Shown here piece by piece: positions 17,160 through 26,316 of a stretch of DNA of 64,000 nt; position 1 is the first letter of the stretch, and every line of letters begins with the position of its first letter. The notes under the pieces were generated by a model. The model searched no databases. It had not been told where the DNA came from and saw only the letters and a list, made by a program, of their open reading frames with translations. The DNA is taken from assembly GCA_947443645.1 (NCBI GenBank), contig CANEXF010000007.1, forward strand, positions 1 through 64,000, in the 5' to 3' direction. Both the position numbers and the translations under genes were made by a program. The DNA is from Comamonadaceae bacterium (GTDB lineage: Bacteria; Pseudomonadota; Gammaproteobacteria; Burkholderiales; Burkholderiaceae_C).

Positions 17160-20018
17160 TTACAAATTAGGCGCCAGCAGCCGCTGCAAGTCTTCGGCGC
17201 GGGCACCCCGGCGCTTGGCCAGGTCCTGCAACTGGTCGTCGCCGATCTTGCCGACACTGAAATAGCTGCTGTCTGGATGACTCAGGTAAAAGCCGCTGAC
17301 ACTGGCCGCCGGCGTCATGGCCAGGCTTTCGGTCAGTGCCATGCCGATGTCTGCTGCGCCCAGCAAGTCAAACATCTCCTTTTTCGCGCTGTGATCGGGG
17401 CAGGCCGGGTAGCCAGGCGCCGGACGTATGCCCTGGTACTGCTCGGCGATCAGCGCCGGAACGTCCAGCGATTCGGCTGGTGCATAGCCCCACAAGTCGG
17501 TGCGCACGCGCTGGTGCATGGCCTCGGCAAAGGCCTCTGCCAGGCGGTCCGCCAGCGCCTTGAGCATGATGGACGAATAGTCGTCGTTGTCATCGCTGAA
17601 GTACTTTTCCTTCTTCTCCGCGCCCAGTCCGGCCGTGACAGCGAAGAGACCGATGTAATCCGCTATTTTTGAATCATTTTTACCGCCAGCGCCCACAGAA
17701 CGAGCGCGAGCAGCTATCAATTCAGGAGTAAGCACTTTCGGCGCAACGAAATCAGCCAGGCAGCGGCTGGGTCGCATCACGCCATCAACCGCAGTTTTTT
17801 CGGCCTGTTGACGCAGCCCGTACCAGATCATCGCGACCTCGCTGCGGCTCTCGTCGGTGTAAATCTCGATGTCGTCGCCCACGCTATTGGCCGGGTACAG
17901 GCCAACCACGCCGCTGGCCGTCAGCCAGCGACCTTCAACCAGGCGGCGCAGCATGCGCTGTGCGTCGGCATAAACCCGCACGGCCTCGGTACCGACCACT
18001 TCATCTTTCAAGATGGCCGGGAACGGGCCGGCCAGATCCCAGGTCTGAAAGAAAGGCCCCCAATCGATGTACTTCGCCAGCTCTGCGAGATCGAAGTTTT
18101 TAAACACCCGGCGGCCGATGAACTTGGGCACAGGTGACGTGTAATTCGCCCAGTCGATGCGCGTGGCGTTGGCGCGCGCCTTGGCCAGCGGCCACATCGG
18201 CGTCTGCTTTTTGTTCGCGTGCTGGGTCCGCACCTTGTCGTAATCGCTGTTGAGCTCGTCTATGTATTTGGCGGCGTTGTCAGACAGCAGGCTTTGCGCC
18301 ACGCTCACGCTGCGCGACGCATCGGGCACATAGACCACCGGCCCATCGTAATGGGGCGAAATCTTGACGGCTGTATGAACCCGGCTGGTGGTGGCGCCGC
18401 CAATCAGCAAAGGTATTTTCTTGATGCGGAAGTGGTCGTCTTTTTGCATCTCGGCCGCGACGTATTGCATCTCTTCAAGGCTGGGCGTAATCAGGCCAGA
18501 CAAGCCCACAATGTCGGCGCCTTCAACCTTGGCGCGCGCCAAAATTTCATGGCACGGCACCATCACGCCCATGTTGACCACCTCAAAATTATTGCATTGC
18601 AAAACCACGGTGACGATGTTCTTGCCAATGTCATGCACGTCGCCCTTGACGGTCGCGATGATGATTTTTCCCTTGGTCTTGACGTCGCCGCCGGCGGCTT
18701 CGAGCAGCAGCTTTTCAGCCTCGATGTAAGGCAGCAAATGCGCCACGGCCTGTTTCATCACGCGCGCGCTTTTGACCACCTGCGGCAAAAACATCTTGCC
18801 CTGACCGAACAGGTCGCCCACGACATTCATGCCGTCCATCAGAGGCCCCTCAATCACATGTAGCGGCCGGCCGCCTTCGGCTTTTATCAGCTGCCAGACT
18901 TCTTCGGTGTCAGGCACGATGTGTTCGTTAAAGCCGTGCACCAGCGCGTGCGACAGACGCTGGCGCACCGGCAGGGCGCGCCACTCGTTTTTCTTGCTGT
19001 CATCCTTGGCGCCGCTCTTGGCCGTTTCAGCGACCTCAATCAGGCGCTCGCCGGGCGTGAGCTCCGCCTCGCCGGGCTTGTAGCGAGGTGTGCGGTTGAG
19101 AACCACATCTTCGACGCGCTCGCGCAGCGTGGGTTCCAGCTCGTCATAGACACCCACCATGCCGGCGTTGACGATGCCCATGTCCATGCCGGCCTTGATG
19201 GCATGGTAGAGAAACACGGTGTGTATCGCTTCGCGCACTGGATCGTTTCCGCGAAAGCTGAAGGACACATTGGACACGCCGCCAGACACCTTGGCGCCCG
19301 GCAGGTTCTGCTTGATCCAGCGCGTGGCGTTGATGAAGTCGACCGCGTAGTTGTTGTGTTCTTCAATGCCGGTGGCGATGGCAAAGATGTTGGGGTCAAA
19401 AATAATATCTTCTGGCGGGAAGTCCACCTCATCGACCAGCACGCGGTAAGCACGTTCGCAGATCTGGATCTTGCGCTCGTAGGTATCGGCCTGACCCTGC
19501 TCATCAAAAGCCATCACCACAGCGGCCGCGCCATAGCGCTTGAGCAGCTTGGCTTGCTGTTTGAAAGGCTCGAGACCTTCCTTCATGGAAATCGAGTTGA
19601 CAATGCCCTTGCCCTGAATGCAGCGCAAGCCAGCTTCAATCACGCTCCATTTGGAGCTGTCTATCATGATGGGCACACGCGAAATATCGGGCTCGCTGGC
19701 GATCAAATTGAGAAAGCGCACCATGGCGGCCTGGCTGTCCAGCATGGCCTCGTCCATGTTGATGTCTATGATTTGCGCGCCGTTTTCGACCTGCTGACGC
19801 GCCACCGCGAGCGCAGTGTCGAAATCGCCATTGAGAATCATGCGGGCGAAGGCTTTGGAGCCGGTGACATTGGTGCGCTCGCCAATGTTCACGAACAAGG
19901 ACGTTGTGGGCGAGTCGGCAACGCCGTCTTCGGCCAGCTGGCTGCCGCCTATGCTGACGGCCTCGAGGCCGGCCAGCTTCATGGGTGGAACCCTGTTGGA
20001 ATTTTGAATATCAGTCAC
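17160..20018 (-). CDS. metH: Cobalamin-dependent methionine synthase, folate/B12/activation half (MetH C-terminal gene)
   Basis: A 952-residue protein equivalent to modules 2-4 of MetH. The methyltetrahydrofolate domain ([27 protein letters not shown]) spans residues 40-310. The cap and B12 domain carries [12 protein letters not shown] (His462 as lower cobalt ligand). The AdoMet reactivation domain occupies 600-952 ([12 protein letters not shown]). The start is taken as GTG at 20018 with AGGTGA five bases before it; a longer ATG start would encode no conserved sequence. The homocysteine-binding half is a separate gene at 21-22 kb. An unusual 24-residue insertion (762-785), between CLADFVAPK and [10 protein letters not shown], coincides with a copy of the intergenic repeat. 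Confidence 0.96.
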   Translation of the reverse strand: MTDIQNSNRVPPMKLAGLEAVSIGGSQLAEDGVADSPTTSLFVNIGERTNVTGSKAFARMILNGDFDTALAVARQQVENGAQIIDINMDEAMLDSQAAMVRFLNLIASEPDISRVPIMIDSSKWSVIEAGLRCIQGKGIVNSISMKEGLEPFKQQAKLLKRYGAAAVVMAFDEQGQADTYERKIQICERAYRVLVDEVDFPPEDIIFDPNIFAIATGIEEHNNYAVDFINATRWIKQNLPGAKVSGGVSNVSFSFRGNDPVREAIHTVFLYHAIKAGMDMGIVNAGMVGVYDELEPTLRERVEDVVLNRTPRYKPGEAELTPGERLIEVAETAKSGAKDDSKKNEWRALPVRQRLSHALVHGFNEHIVPDTEEVWQLIKAEGGRPLHVIEGPLMDGMNVVGDLFGQGKMFLPQVVKSARVMKQAVAHLLPYIEAEKLLLEAAGGDVKTKGKIIIATVKGDVHDIGKNIVTVVLQCNNFEVVNMGVMVPCHEILARAKVEGADIVGLSGLITPSLEEMQYVAAEMQKDDHFRIKKIPLLIGGATTSRVHTAVKISPHYDGPVVYVPDASRSVSVAQSLLSDNAAKYIDELNSDYDKVRTQHANKKQTPMWPLAKARANATRIDWANYTSPVPKFIGRRVFKNFDLAELAKYIDWGPFFQTWDLAGPFPAILKDEVVGTEAVRVYADAQRMLRRLVEGRWLTASGVVGLYPANSVGDDIEIYTDESRSEVAMIWYGLRQQAEKTAVDGVMRPSRCLADFVAPKVLTPELIAARARSVGAGGKNDSKIADYIGLFAVTAGLGAEKKEKYFSDDNDDYSSIMLKALADRLAEAFAEAMHQRVRTDLWGYAPAESLDVPALIAEQYQGIRPAPGYPACPDHSAKKEMFDLLGAADIGMALTESLAMTPAASVSGFYLSHPDSSYFSVGKIGDDQLQDLAKRRGARAEDLQRLLAPNL
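17664..17735 (-). repeat. Intergenic-type repeat embedded in metH reading frame
   Basis: This 72-base in-frame segment reads on the minus strand through ATTGATAGCTGCTCGCGCTC and on to GGGCGCTGGCGG, ending in ATTCAAAAATAGCG. It matches the ATAGCTGCT(A/C)GCGC core of intergenic copies near 48.9 and 56.7 kb. It encodes metH residues 762-785, [20 protein letters not shown] plus DSKI, in a place where MetH proteins normally have only a few residues. Confidence 0.7.
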
Positions 20019-20204
20019 GTGACTCACCTGTGAAGAGGTGAGCGTGGTTGCTGCAGACCGACCTGCGGGGGAAAGCCTGTAACCCAAGCCTGACGAAACG
20101 ATGGTTTCGCTGCAACGCTCCTTGAGTTACCATTATTTTAAACGCTGGCGGATTCTTGCGCCAAGCACCGTGCGCCGCTGCTCGCAACAATTCCGGGAAT
20201 ATCG

Positions 20205-20813
20205 ATGTTTGAAAACCTGTTCGGCAGAAACCACCGCCATCTGCCCACAGCGCCAGAGCGCATGCCGCGCAAGGAACGCATGCGCGCGGTGGCCGGCTCA
20301 AGCACCGCGGAGTTGGCAGCGAGCATGCTGATCGCGCCCACGGCCTTGATGCAGCTCAGTCCGGCGGAAGCCCTCACCATCGTGAGCTTCATGTTTCCGC
20401 AGGAAATCCCCATGGGCACCACCTTTATTGCCGAAGGCGACAAAAGCGACACGGGCTACATGGCATTGCTGCTCGAAGGCGAAGTCACCGTCGAGAGCAT
20501 TGTGGTCAGCCGCCATGCGCCGCTGACGGTCACCGTGCTCGGGCCGGGCAGCCTGATTGGTGAAATGGGTGTTGTCGATGGCCAGGCCAGGCTGGCTTCA
20601 TGCACGGCCAGCACAGATGTTCGCTGCGCGATTTTGTCGCGCGAGGCGCTGGACCAGCTCAGCAGCGACGATCCGCGTACGGCGGCCAAGCTGATGTTCG
20701 CAGTCTCCCTGAGAATCGGCCAACGCCTGCGCGAAACCACCGAAAAGCTCAGGCTCTATGCACAGCTGGTGCAAGCGATGCAGCAGGAAATCGACCACTT
20801 GATGCCCACTTGA
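20205..20813 (+). CDS. Cyclic nucleotide-binding domain protein (no DNA-binding domain)
   Basis: A 202-residue soluble protein with a single cNMP-binding beta-roll at about 60-160: PMGTTFIAEGDKSDTGYMAL, LLEGEVTV, then the phosphate-binding-cassette-like stretch GSLIGEMGVVDGQARLASCTA. The C-terminal helix region (LRIGQRLRETTEKLRLYAQL) has no helix-turn-helix, so it is not a Crp/Fnr transcription factor. The cassette Glu is present (GEMG) and the Arg is in ARLAS. Its partner and ligand are unknown. The gene sits in the opposite orientation between the two metH halves. Confidence 0.85.
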   Translation: MFENLFGRNHRHLPTAPERMPRKERMRAVAGSSTAELAASMLIAPTALMQLSPAEALTIVSFMFPQEIPMGTTFIAEGDKSDTGYMALLLEGEVTVESIVVSRHAPLTVTVLGPGSLIGEMGVVDGQARLASCTASTDVRCAILSREALDQLSSDDPRTAAKLMFAVSLRIGQRLRETTEKLRLYAQLVQAMQQEIDHLMPT

Positions 20814-20818
20814 AGGCC

Positions 20819-20965
20819 CCCACGGTTGCCCGCTACGTGTAGCGCCCTGCCCCCGAAGAGTCTGTATTTTTCAAGCCGGGGCCGCGGGACCGGCTTCGCC
20901 GGACCGCAGGCGCAGCGGCCCCCTCGGGGGGCAGCGTATTACACGCAGTGAAAAGCGTGGGGGCT
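20819..20965. repeat. GC-rich near-palindromic repeat, copy A
   Basis: The element begins CCCCACGGTTGCCCGCTACG and ends with CAGTGAAAAGCGTGGGG, so its ends are roughly inverted. The inner segment 20864-20935 is the reverse complement of copy B at 22093-22162, with about six differences in 70 bases. It includes GAGGGGGCCGCTGCGCCTG on the minus strand. It lies between the cNMP gene and the MetH N-terminal gene and could also form a strong hairpin at the end of either transcript. Confidence 0.82.
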
Positions 20966-20969
20966 CAAT

Positions 20970-22046
20970 CTACGCGGCTTCGCGGTAGAAAAATCCTGAT
21001 TTGACGCCGCGCGTTGCCAGTGGCGAGACCGCATTGGCAATGGCCTGAATGTGTTCGGGCGTGGTGCCGCAGCAACCCCCCACAATGTTGACCAGGCCTT
21101 CGGCCGCAAACTCGCGCAACAGGCGCGAGGTCACTTCTGGCGTTTCGTCGAAGCCGGTATCGCTCATGGGGTTGGGCAAACCGGCATTGGGGTAGCAGCT
21201 GATGAAGGTGTCACCGGCCGCCCGGGCCAACTCCTGGATGTAAGGCCGCATCAAGGCCGCGCCCAGCGCGCAGTTCAGGCCAATCGCCAACGGCCGGGCA
21301 TGGCGCACGCTGTGCCAGAAGGCCGTGACGGTCTGCCCGCTCAGGATACGACCCGAGGCGTCTGTCACGGTGCCGCTGATGATGAGTGGCAAGCGCTCGC
21401 CAGAATTGTCAAAGTACTCGTCAATCGCAAACAAGGCCGCTTTGGCGTTGAGCGTGTCAAACACGGTTTCCACCAGCAGCACATCGCTACCGCCCTCGAC
21501 CAGCGCCTGGGTCTGCTCGTAATAGGCCTTGCGCAGCTCTTCAAAGCTGGTGTTGCGCGCGCCGGGATCGTTCACGTCTGGGCTGATGCTGGCGGTTTTT
21601 GGCGTCGGGCCCAAGGCGCCGACAACAAAGCGCGGCTTGTCCGGCGTCGAGAATTTGTCGCAGGCTGCGCGCGCAATGCGGGCCGAGGCCAGGTTCATCT
21701 CGACTGCGAGATCGGCCATGTCGTAATCGGCTTGTGCCACTGTGGTGGCACCAAAGGTATTGGTCTCAATCATGTCGGCACCGGCGGCAAGGTAGCCCTC
21801 ATGGATGTCCTGGATCACATCGGGACGCGTCAGACTGAGCAACTCGTTGTTGCCCTTGACGTCTTTGTGAAAGTCCTTGAAGCGCTCGCCCTGGCTGCCT
21901 GGTCCGGTATAACCCAGGCCGCGGTACTGGGCTTCGCTGAGCTTGAAGCGCTGGATCATGGTGCCCATGGCGCCATCGAGAATGGCAATGCGCTTTTCGA
22001 GAATGCCGGGCAGCTGCTGTCCGCGTGTGTAAGTGATGGGCTTCAT
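20970..22046 (-). CDS. metH: Homocysteine S-methyltransferase half of methionine synthase (MetH N-terminal gene)
   Basis: A 358-residue stand-alone homocysteine-binding module of B12-dependent methionine synthase. It begins near [16 protein letters not shown]. Three zinc-binding Cys are visible, in GLNCALGA and [10 protein letters not shown]. It must act with the folate/B12 gene product at 17.2-20.0 kb to make methionine from homocysteine. The start at 22046 follows GGCGAG; another ATG three codons upstream (22055) is possible. The split arrangement is common in Comamonadaceae. The gene is flanked on both sides by copies of the GC-rich repeat, in inverted orientation. Confidence 0.95.
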   Translation of the reverse strand: MKPITYTRGQQLPGILEKRIAILDGAMGTMIQRFKLSEAQYRGLGYTGPGSQGERFKDFHKDVKGNNELLSLTRPDVIQDIHEGYLAAGADMIETNTFGATTVAQADYDMADLAVEMNLASARIARAACDKFSTPDKPRFVVGALGPTPKTASISPDVNDPGARNTSFEELRKAYYEQTQALVEGGSDVLLVETVFDTLNAKAALFAIDEYFDNSGERLPLIISGTVTDASGRILSGQTVTAFWHSVRHARPLAIGLNCALGAALMRPYIQELARAAGDTFISCYPNAGLPNPMSDTGFDETPEVTSRLLREFAAEGLVNIVGGCCGTTPEHIQAIANAVSPLATRGVKSGFFYREAA

Positions 22047-22065
22047 GCTCGCCATTTTAGGCGCC

Positions 22066-22162
22066 CCACGGTTGCTCGCTGCGCGTAGCGCCCTGCCCCC
22101 CGAGGGGGCCGCTGCGCCTGTGGTCCGGCTTAGCCGGTTCCGCGGCCCCTGCTTGAAAATAC
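22066..22162. repeat. GC-rich near-palindromic repeat, copy B
   Basis: It starts CCCCACGGTTGCTCGCTGCG, like copy A, then runs into CTGCCCCCCGAGGGGGCCGC and GCCGGTTCCGCGGCCCC. This matches the reverse complement of the copy A core. It lies upstream of the MetH N-terminal gene and ahead of the rhodanese gene, so it may be transcribed in either leader. Confidence 0.82.
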
Positions 22163-22261
22163 CGCCGCTGGGCGCGCACAGTCTTCACACTACGAACATC
22201 CTGTGCTCAGTCGGCCGAAAAATTACCGTGCGGACTTTCCGTGACAATAAGCGCCGACACC

Positions 22262-22654
22262 ATGAAAAATCTCCAACCCCAAGAAGCCTGGACCTGGCTG
22301 AAAACCCACCCTGACGCGCTGTTCATCGACGTCCGCATGGAAATCGAATCGCTTTATGTGGGTCGCCCGCCCGGAGTGGTCAATGTGCCCTGGTACGAGT
22401 ATCCCGACCTGCAGTCCGACCCCGAGAAATTCGCCGTGGCCGTCGCCAGGGAGGCCAGCAGCAAAGACCAGCCGGTCTTGCTGCTTTGCCGCTCGGGCAG
22501 GCGCACGCAAGACGCGGGCAAGGCGCTGGAAGCGGCCGGGTTTTCGAATGTCCAGCATGTCGTGCACGGTTTTGAAGGTGAGCTCGACGAGCAGTTTCAG
22601 CGCTCTACACTGTCAGGCTGGCGCTTCGAAGGCCTGCCTTGGGAACAGATGTAG
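22262..22654 (+). CDS. Rhodanese-like sulfurtransferase
   Basis: A 130-residue single-domain rhodanese, probably cytoplasmic as there is no signal peptide. The active-site loop is LLLCRSGRRTQDAG with the persulfide-carrying Cys, and the fold opens with ALFIDVRMEIE. The C-terminal region GWRFEGLPWEQM is typical of a conserved proteobacterial subgroup. The ATG at 22262 was preferred over a start seven codons earlier because it aligns with the family start MKNLQPQEAW. The physiological sulfur acceptor is unknown. Confidence 0.9.
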   Translation: MKNLQPQEAWTWLKTHPDALFIDVRMEIESLYVGRPPGVVNVPWYEYPDLQSDPEKFAVAVAREASSKDQPVLLLCRSGRRTQDAGKALEAAGFSNVQHVVHGFEGELDEQFQRSTLSGWRFEGLPWEQM

Positions 22655-22694
22655 ACCCTGTCTGCCTATTCAGGCTTTGAAGCCCGTCCGGCGG

Positions 22695-22742
22695 GCGTAA
22701 GCAGCTATTTTTTTCATAGCGATTCATAGCAATTTTTTACGC
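22695..22742. repeat. Short intergenic repeat (GCTATTTTTT/ATAGC type)
   Basis: The sequence CGTAAGCAGCTATTTTTTTC followed by ATAGCGATTCATAGC, between rhodanese and recQ, belongs to the dispersed AT-core palindromic family found repeatedly in intergenic gaps of this window. Confidence 0.6.
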
Positions 22743-22828
22743 TGGTCCATCGCCTGCCCCCCCAGCTCGCAATAGCTCAACCGATATCCCGGCCCAGCCT
22801 CTTGTCCTCACAGCCCCACTCACCGCAA

Positions 22829-24733
22829 ATGTCTTCAGACCAGCCAACACCACTGGAGATTCTGGCCGAAGTTTTTGGCTACGACAGCTTTCGCGGCCCG
22901 CAGCAAGCCATCGTCGAGCATGTGGTGCAAGGTGGTGACGCGCTGGTATTGATGCCCACAGGCGGCGGCAAATCCCTGTGCTACCAGATCCCGGCGATTG
23001 CCAGGCAAAACGCCGGCCATGGCGTGACCATCGTGATTTCGCCACTGATTGCCTTGATGCACGACCAGGTCGGTGCCTTGCACGAGGCCGGTGTGTCGGC
23101 AGCATTCCTGAATTCGACGCAGAGCTTTGAAGAGAGCAGCGCGTTGGAAAAGCAGCTGCTGCGCGCCGAACTCACACTGCTTTACGCGGCGCCCGAGCGC
23201 ATCAACACGCCGCGCATGAAGGATTTGCTGCGCTCACTGAACGAGCGCGGCAAACTCAGCCTCTTTGCAATTGACGAAGCCCACTGCGTGAGCCAGTGGG
23301 GCCATGATTTCCGGCCCGAGTACCGGTCCTTAAGCCTGCTGCATGAGATGTTCCCCGACGTGCCGCGCATGGCGCTGACCGCCACTGCCGATGCGCTGAC
23401 GCGTCAGGACATGGTGGAGCGGCTCAAACTCGAAGACGCGCACCAGTTTGTCTCGAGCTTTGACCGGCCGAACATCCGCTACACGATTGTCGAAAAAACC
23501 GAAGCCACCCGCCAGTTGCTGCGCTTTATTGAAACCGAACACGCGGGTGAGGCCGGCATCGTGTATTGCCAGTCAAGAAAGCGCGTCGATGAGATCGCAG
23601 AGATGCTTGCCGGTGCAGGCATCAAGGCCATGGCCTACCACGCCGGACTGGACGCCCGCGTGCGCCAGGAGCGCCAAGACCGTTTTTTGCGCGACGAGGC
23701 CATGGTGATGGTGGCTACGATCGCCTTTGGCATGGGAATTGACAAGCCTGACGTGCGCTTTGTGGCGCACCTGGACATGCCGAAAAACATCGAAGGCTAT
23801 TACCAGGAGACTGGTCGCGGCGGCCGCGATGGCCTGCCTGCCGATGCCTGGATGACTTACGGCCTGCAGGACGTGGTGAACCAGCGCCGCATGATTGACA
23901 CCAGCGACGCTTCAAGTGAAGAGTTCAAGCAGGTCATGCGCGGCAAGCTCGATGCGCTGCTGAGCCTGGCCGAAGACACGCATTGCCGGCGTGCCGCTTT
24001 GCTGGCGTACTTTGGCGAAGAGCTGGGAGTCGGAGCGGTCGGCTCCGGCTCTTTGCCGGGACGGTATTTTTGCGGTAATTGCGACAACTGCATTAACCCA
24101 CCCGCCGTCTGGGATGCGACTGACGCGGCGCGCAAGATGCTCAGCTGCATCTACCGCGTGCAGCAGGCCAGCAACATCAGCTTTGGCGCCGGCCACATCA
24201 TGGACATACTGCGCGGCAAGAGCACTGAAAAAATGGCCCAGTTCAGCCACGAAAAGCTGTCGACCTTCGGCATTGGCGCGGATGTGTCAGAGGCCCAATG
24301 GCGTGCCGTGCTGCGGCAGCTGATTGCCAAAAACATGGTCCGTGTCGACACCGAGGCATTCAGCACGCTGCAGCTGCTGCCCGACGCCCGGCAGGTGCTT
24401 CAGGGCAAAGCCAGCGTGGTCCTGCGCAAGCAGGCCGAAGGCCAGGCCAGCCGCGCCAAACGCAGCACCAAGACATCGGTCAAGGGCATGGCAGAAGCCG
24501 CGCTGAACGCCGGCGCGCTTGAGCGGCTGGCCAAACTAAAGGCCTGGCGCGCCGAAATCGCGCGCGAACACAATCTGCCGGCGTTTGTGATTTTTCATGA
24601 CGCGACCCTGCGCGCCATCGCCGAGCGCGACCCCCAGGCCCTCGAGGACCTCGAAGGCATTGCCGGCATAGGCAGCAAGAAACTGGACGCTTATGGCGCT
24701 GAAGTTCTGCGCGTTTGTGCATCCGGCGGTTGA
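22829..24733 (+). CDS. recQ: ATP-dependent DNA helicase RecQ
   Basis: A 634-residue 3'-5' helicase of the RecFOR recombination pathway. Motif 0 and Walker A are FRGPQQAIVEHVVQG and MPTGGGKSL (42-50). The DEAH box is AIDEAHCVSQWGHDFRPEY. Motif VI is in YYQETGRGGRDG, the zinc-binding Cys include CGNCDNC, and a winged helix and C-terminal HRDC domain follow (LAKLKAWRAEIAREHNLPAF). The complete RecQ-Zn-WH-HRDC order matches E. coli-type RecQ. The ATG at 22829 is the first methionine start in frame. Confidence 0.97.
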   Translation: MSSDQPTPLEILAEVFGYDSFRGPQQAIVEHVVQGGDALVLMPTGGGKSLCYQIPAIARQNAGHGVTIVISPLIALMHDQVGALHEAGVSAAFLNSTQSFEESSALEKQLLRAELTLLYAAPERINTPRMKDLLRSLNERGKLSLFAIDEAHCVSQWGHDFRPEYRSLSLLHEMFPDVPRMALTATADALTRQDMVERLKLEDAHQFVSSFDRPNIRYTIVEKTEATRQLLRFIETEHAGEAGIVYCQSRKRVDEIAEMLAGAGIKAMAYHAGLDARVRQERQDRFLRDEAMVMVATIAFGMGIDKPDVRFVAHLDMPKNIEGYYQETGRGGRDGLPADAWMTYGLQDVVNQRRMIDTSDASSEEFKQVMRGKLDALLSLAEDTHCRRAALLAYFGEELGVGAVGSGSLPGRYFCGNCDNCINPPAVWDATDAARKMLSCIYRVQQASNISFGAGHIMDILRGKSTEKMAQFSHEKLSTFGIGADVSEAQWRAVLRQLIAKNMVRVDTEAFSTLQLLPDARQVLQGKASVVLRKQAEGQASRAKRSTKTSVKGMAEAALNAGALERLAKLKAWRAEIAREHNLPAFVIFHDATLRAIAERDPQALEDLEGIAGIGSKKLDAYGAEVLRVCASGG

Positions 24734-24808
24734 GCACGGCCGGTCTGCCCGCGCGTAGCCAATATGCCGGCCGCACATGCGCCCGCGGCAGCACTCTTCA
24801 ACCTTTGC

Positions 24809-25387
24809 TTAACGCAAATGTTTGCGCATTTTGGCGGCGAACAGTTGGGGAATGCTGACGCTGCGGCGACCGGCAATCAGCTCAAACGGCTCACCAGCCC
24901 GCAAGCGGCCGGGGCGCAGCACCGACAGGTAAAAACCGCAAAAACCGCTTTCTGCCATCAAGCGGCTGGCGCGCGAAAAACCCATGGCCGCATTGAATTT
25001 GTAGCAAGGCTCACGAGGCAGTGTCAGCTGCAGCGCACAGTCGGCAAACTTCAGCACATCACCGGCCCAGACATCGGTCTCAAGCAAGCCCTGCAGCGTG
25101 AGGTTTTCACCCAGACTGCCATGCGGCAGGCTGCTGTCGAGCGGGCTCACGCCTGCGGCCTGACGGGCATCTTCCCAAAAGGCGTAATGCTCTGCGGGAT
25201 AGGCGTAAACCGCTTTGTCCAGCCCGCCATGGACCGACAGATCGGCCTGCTCATCGCCCAGCAGACCAAGGGGAACAAGCACTGCGTCGCCCGCGACCGC
25301 CTGCTTGTTGATGGCCGTGAGCACCTGGCGCTCGCCGATCTTGACGCGCCGCGCGCTGGCGGTCTGCACCGATATGAGTTTTAACAA
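24809..25387 (-). CDS. MOSC domain protein (YiiM-like molybdenum-cofactor sulfurase C-terminal family)
   Basis: A protein of about 192 residues starting LLKLISVQTASARRV, with the MOSC-domain hallmarks DGVDKAV-like VHGGLDKAVYAYP, GSLGENLTLQGL and the conserved Cys in REPCYKFNAAMG. Proteins like YiiM deliver or handle the molybdenum cofactor or reduce N-hydroxylated compounds. A TTG start at 25387, with GAGG eight bases before it, avoids overlap with the upstream lipoprotein; an ATG at 25420 would overlap that gene by 23 bases. It is downstream of and probably co-transcribed with the lipoprotein gene. Confidence 0.82.
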   Translation of the reverse strand: MLKLISVQTASARRVKIGERQVLTAINKQAVAGDAVLVPLGLLGDEQADLSVHGGLDKAVYAYPAEHYAFWEDARQAAGVSPLDSSLPHGSLGENLTLQGLLETDVWAGDVLKFADCALQLTLPREPCYKFNAAMGFSRASRLMAESGFCGFYLSVLRPGRLRAGEPFELIAGRRSVSIPQLFAAKMRKHLR

Positions 25388-25397
25388 GGTGTGCGCC

Positions 25398-25871
25398 TCA
25401 ATTCCAGCCAATGACTTCAAAACCTTTTTCGCTCAGGCAGCGCTGCACGAAATGGCGGTAGGTCGTGCTTGGTCGCTGACTGTGAAAAGCGCCGGATACC
25501 GCACCGGCCGAGCCGCCCACTGCGGCACCGGCAGCTCCGGCGCGCAACATGCCGTCACTGCCGCGCCCGGAAACGAGCGCACCCACGGCTGAAGCCACAC
25601 CGGCCACACCCGCGCCTTCTGCTGCGCGCCGGCCAATATCATTGTTCCTCTCCTCGGGCGTCAATCCGGCGGCTTGGGCACGGGACATGCAGACGTTGGT
25701 CTCGGCCTGGCCCTGCGCCTGACCGACACGGTTGAGCGTGGCATTGGGGTAAAGCACAGGCCTGGCCGCAGGACTGTTAGACCCCGCAGGCGCTGTGGCA
25801 GCGCATGCTACAAGCCCGAGAAGCACCAGCAGGGGCGCTAGTTTGAAGACGCACCGGTCAAACGATTTCAT
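25398..25871 (-). CDS. Small lipoprotein with glycine-rich segment
   Basis: A 157-residue envelope protein. The signal peptide ends in a lipobox LVAC (Cys at about 23), so it is expected to be lipidated and membrane anchored. The centre is rich in Gly/Ala (GAGVAGVASAVGALVSGRGS, then AGAAGAAVGGSAGAVSGAF), resembling a glycine zipper. The tail YRHFVQRCLSEKGFEVIGW is a motif seen in many short beta-proteobacterial lipoproteins, where the final Cys residues may bond to the Cys in NVCMSRAQ. The function is unknown. Confidence 0.82.
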   Translation of the reverse strand: MKSFDRCVFKLAPLLVLLGLVACAATAPAGSNSPAARPVLYPNATLNRVGQAQGQAETNVCMSRAQAAGLTPEERNNDIGRRAAEGAGVAGVASAVGALVSGRGSDGMLRAGAAGAAVGGSAGAVSGAFHSQRPSTTYRHFVQRCLSEKGFEVIGWN

Positions 25872-26049
25872 GAGGAGATTCCTGGTTTTCAGTCAAAGCC
25901 GCAGGCGAACACCGACTGGTACAAGCGGCCGGTATCCCCTGAAGTCTACTCAGTGAGGCCCTGCCATTACGCAGTCCGGCGTACGCTTTTGATCCCAGTG
26001 GTTTGAAAAGGTAAAATAAACACACTTCCCCAAAGTTTCAGGAACCCTC

Positions 26050-26217
26050 ATGTCCACGCCAGCAAACCAGACCACTCCAGCCAACCATGGCCACGCAGCC
26101 CCCGCACAAGAGCAAGACGCCGTTGAATCGATTGCATTTGCGGCACCGCTGATCTTGCCTCTCGTTGGCGGCGTACTGATGTTTTTGCTGGCATTCATTG
26201 CGGTATTCATGGCCTGA
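26050..26217 (+). CDS. Small single-helix membrane protein (55 residues)
   Basis: ATG at 26050 with AGGAACC upstream opens a frame of 55 codons to TGA at 26215. A polar N-terminus (MSTPANQTTPANHGHAAPAQ) is followed by a strongly hydrophobic helix PLILPLVGGVLMFLLAFIAV near the C-terminus. A rho-independent terminator begins 78 bases after the stop. The ribosome site, helix and terminator together make a real small gene likely. The function is unknown; the shape resembles small accessory subunits of membrane complexes. Confidence 0.7.
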   Translation: MSTPANQTTPANHGHAAPAQEQDAVESIAFAAPLILPLVGGVLMFLLAFIAVFMA

Positions 26218-26295
26218 GGCCCACCGGCCCTGAGCGCAAAGCGGCTTGAGGCCGCAGATTTTGTAATGAGTCCTGCAAAATCAACATTCATCGAA

Positions 26296-26316
26296 AGCCC
26301 GCTGCGCGGGCTTTTT
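26296..26316 (+). terminator. Rho-independent terminator after the small membrane protein
   Basis: The perfect hairpin AGCCCGC-TGC-GCGGGCT (26296-26312) is followed by TTTT on the plus strand. Confidence 0.88.
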
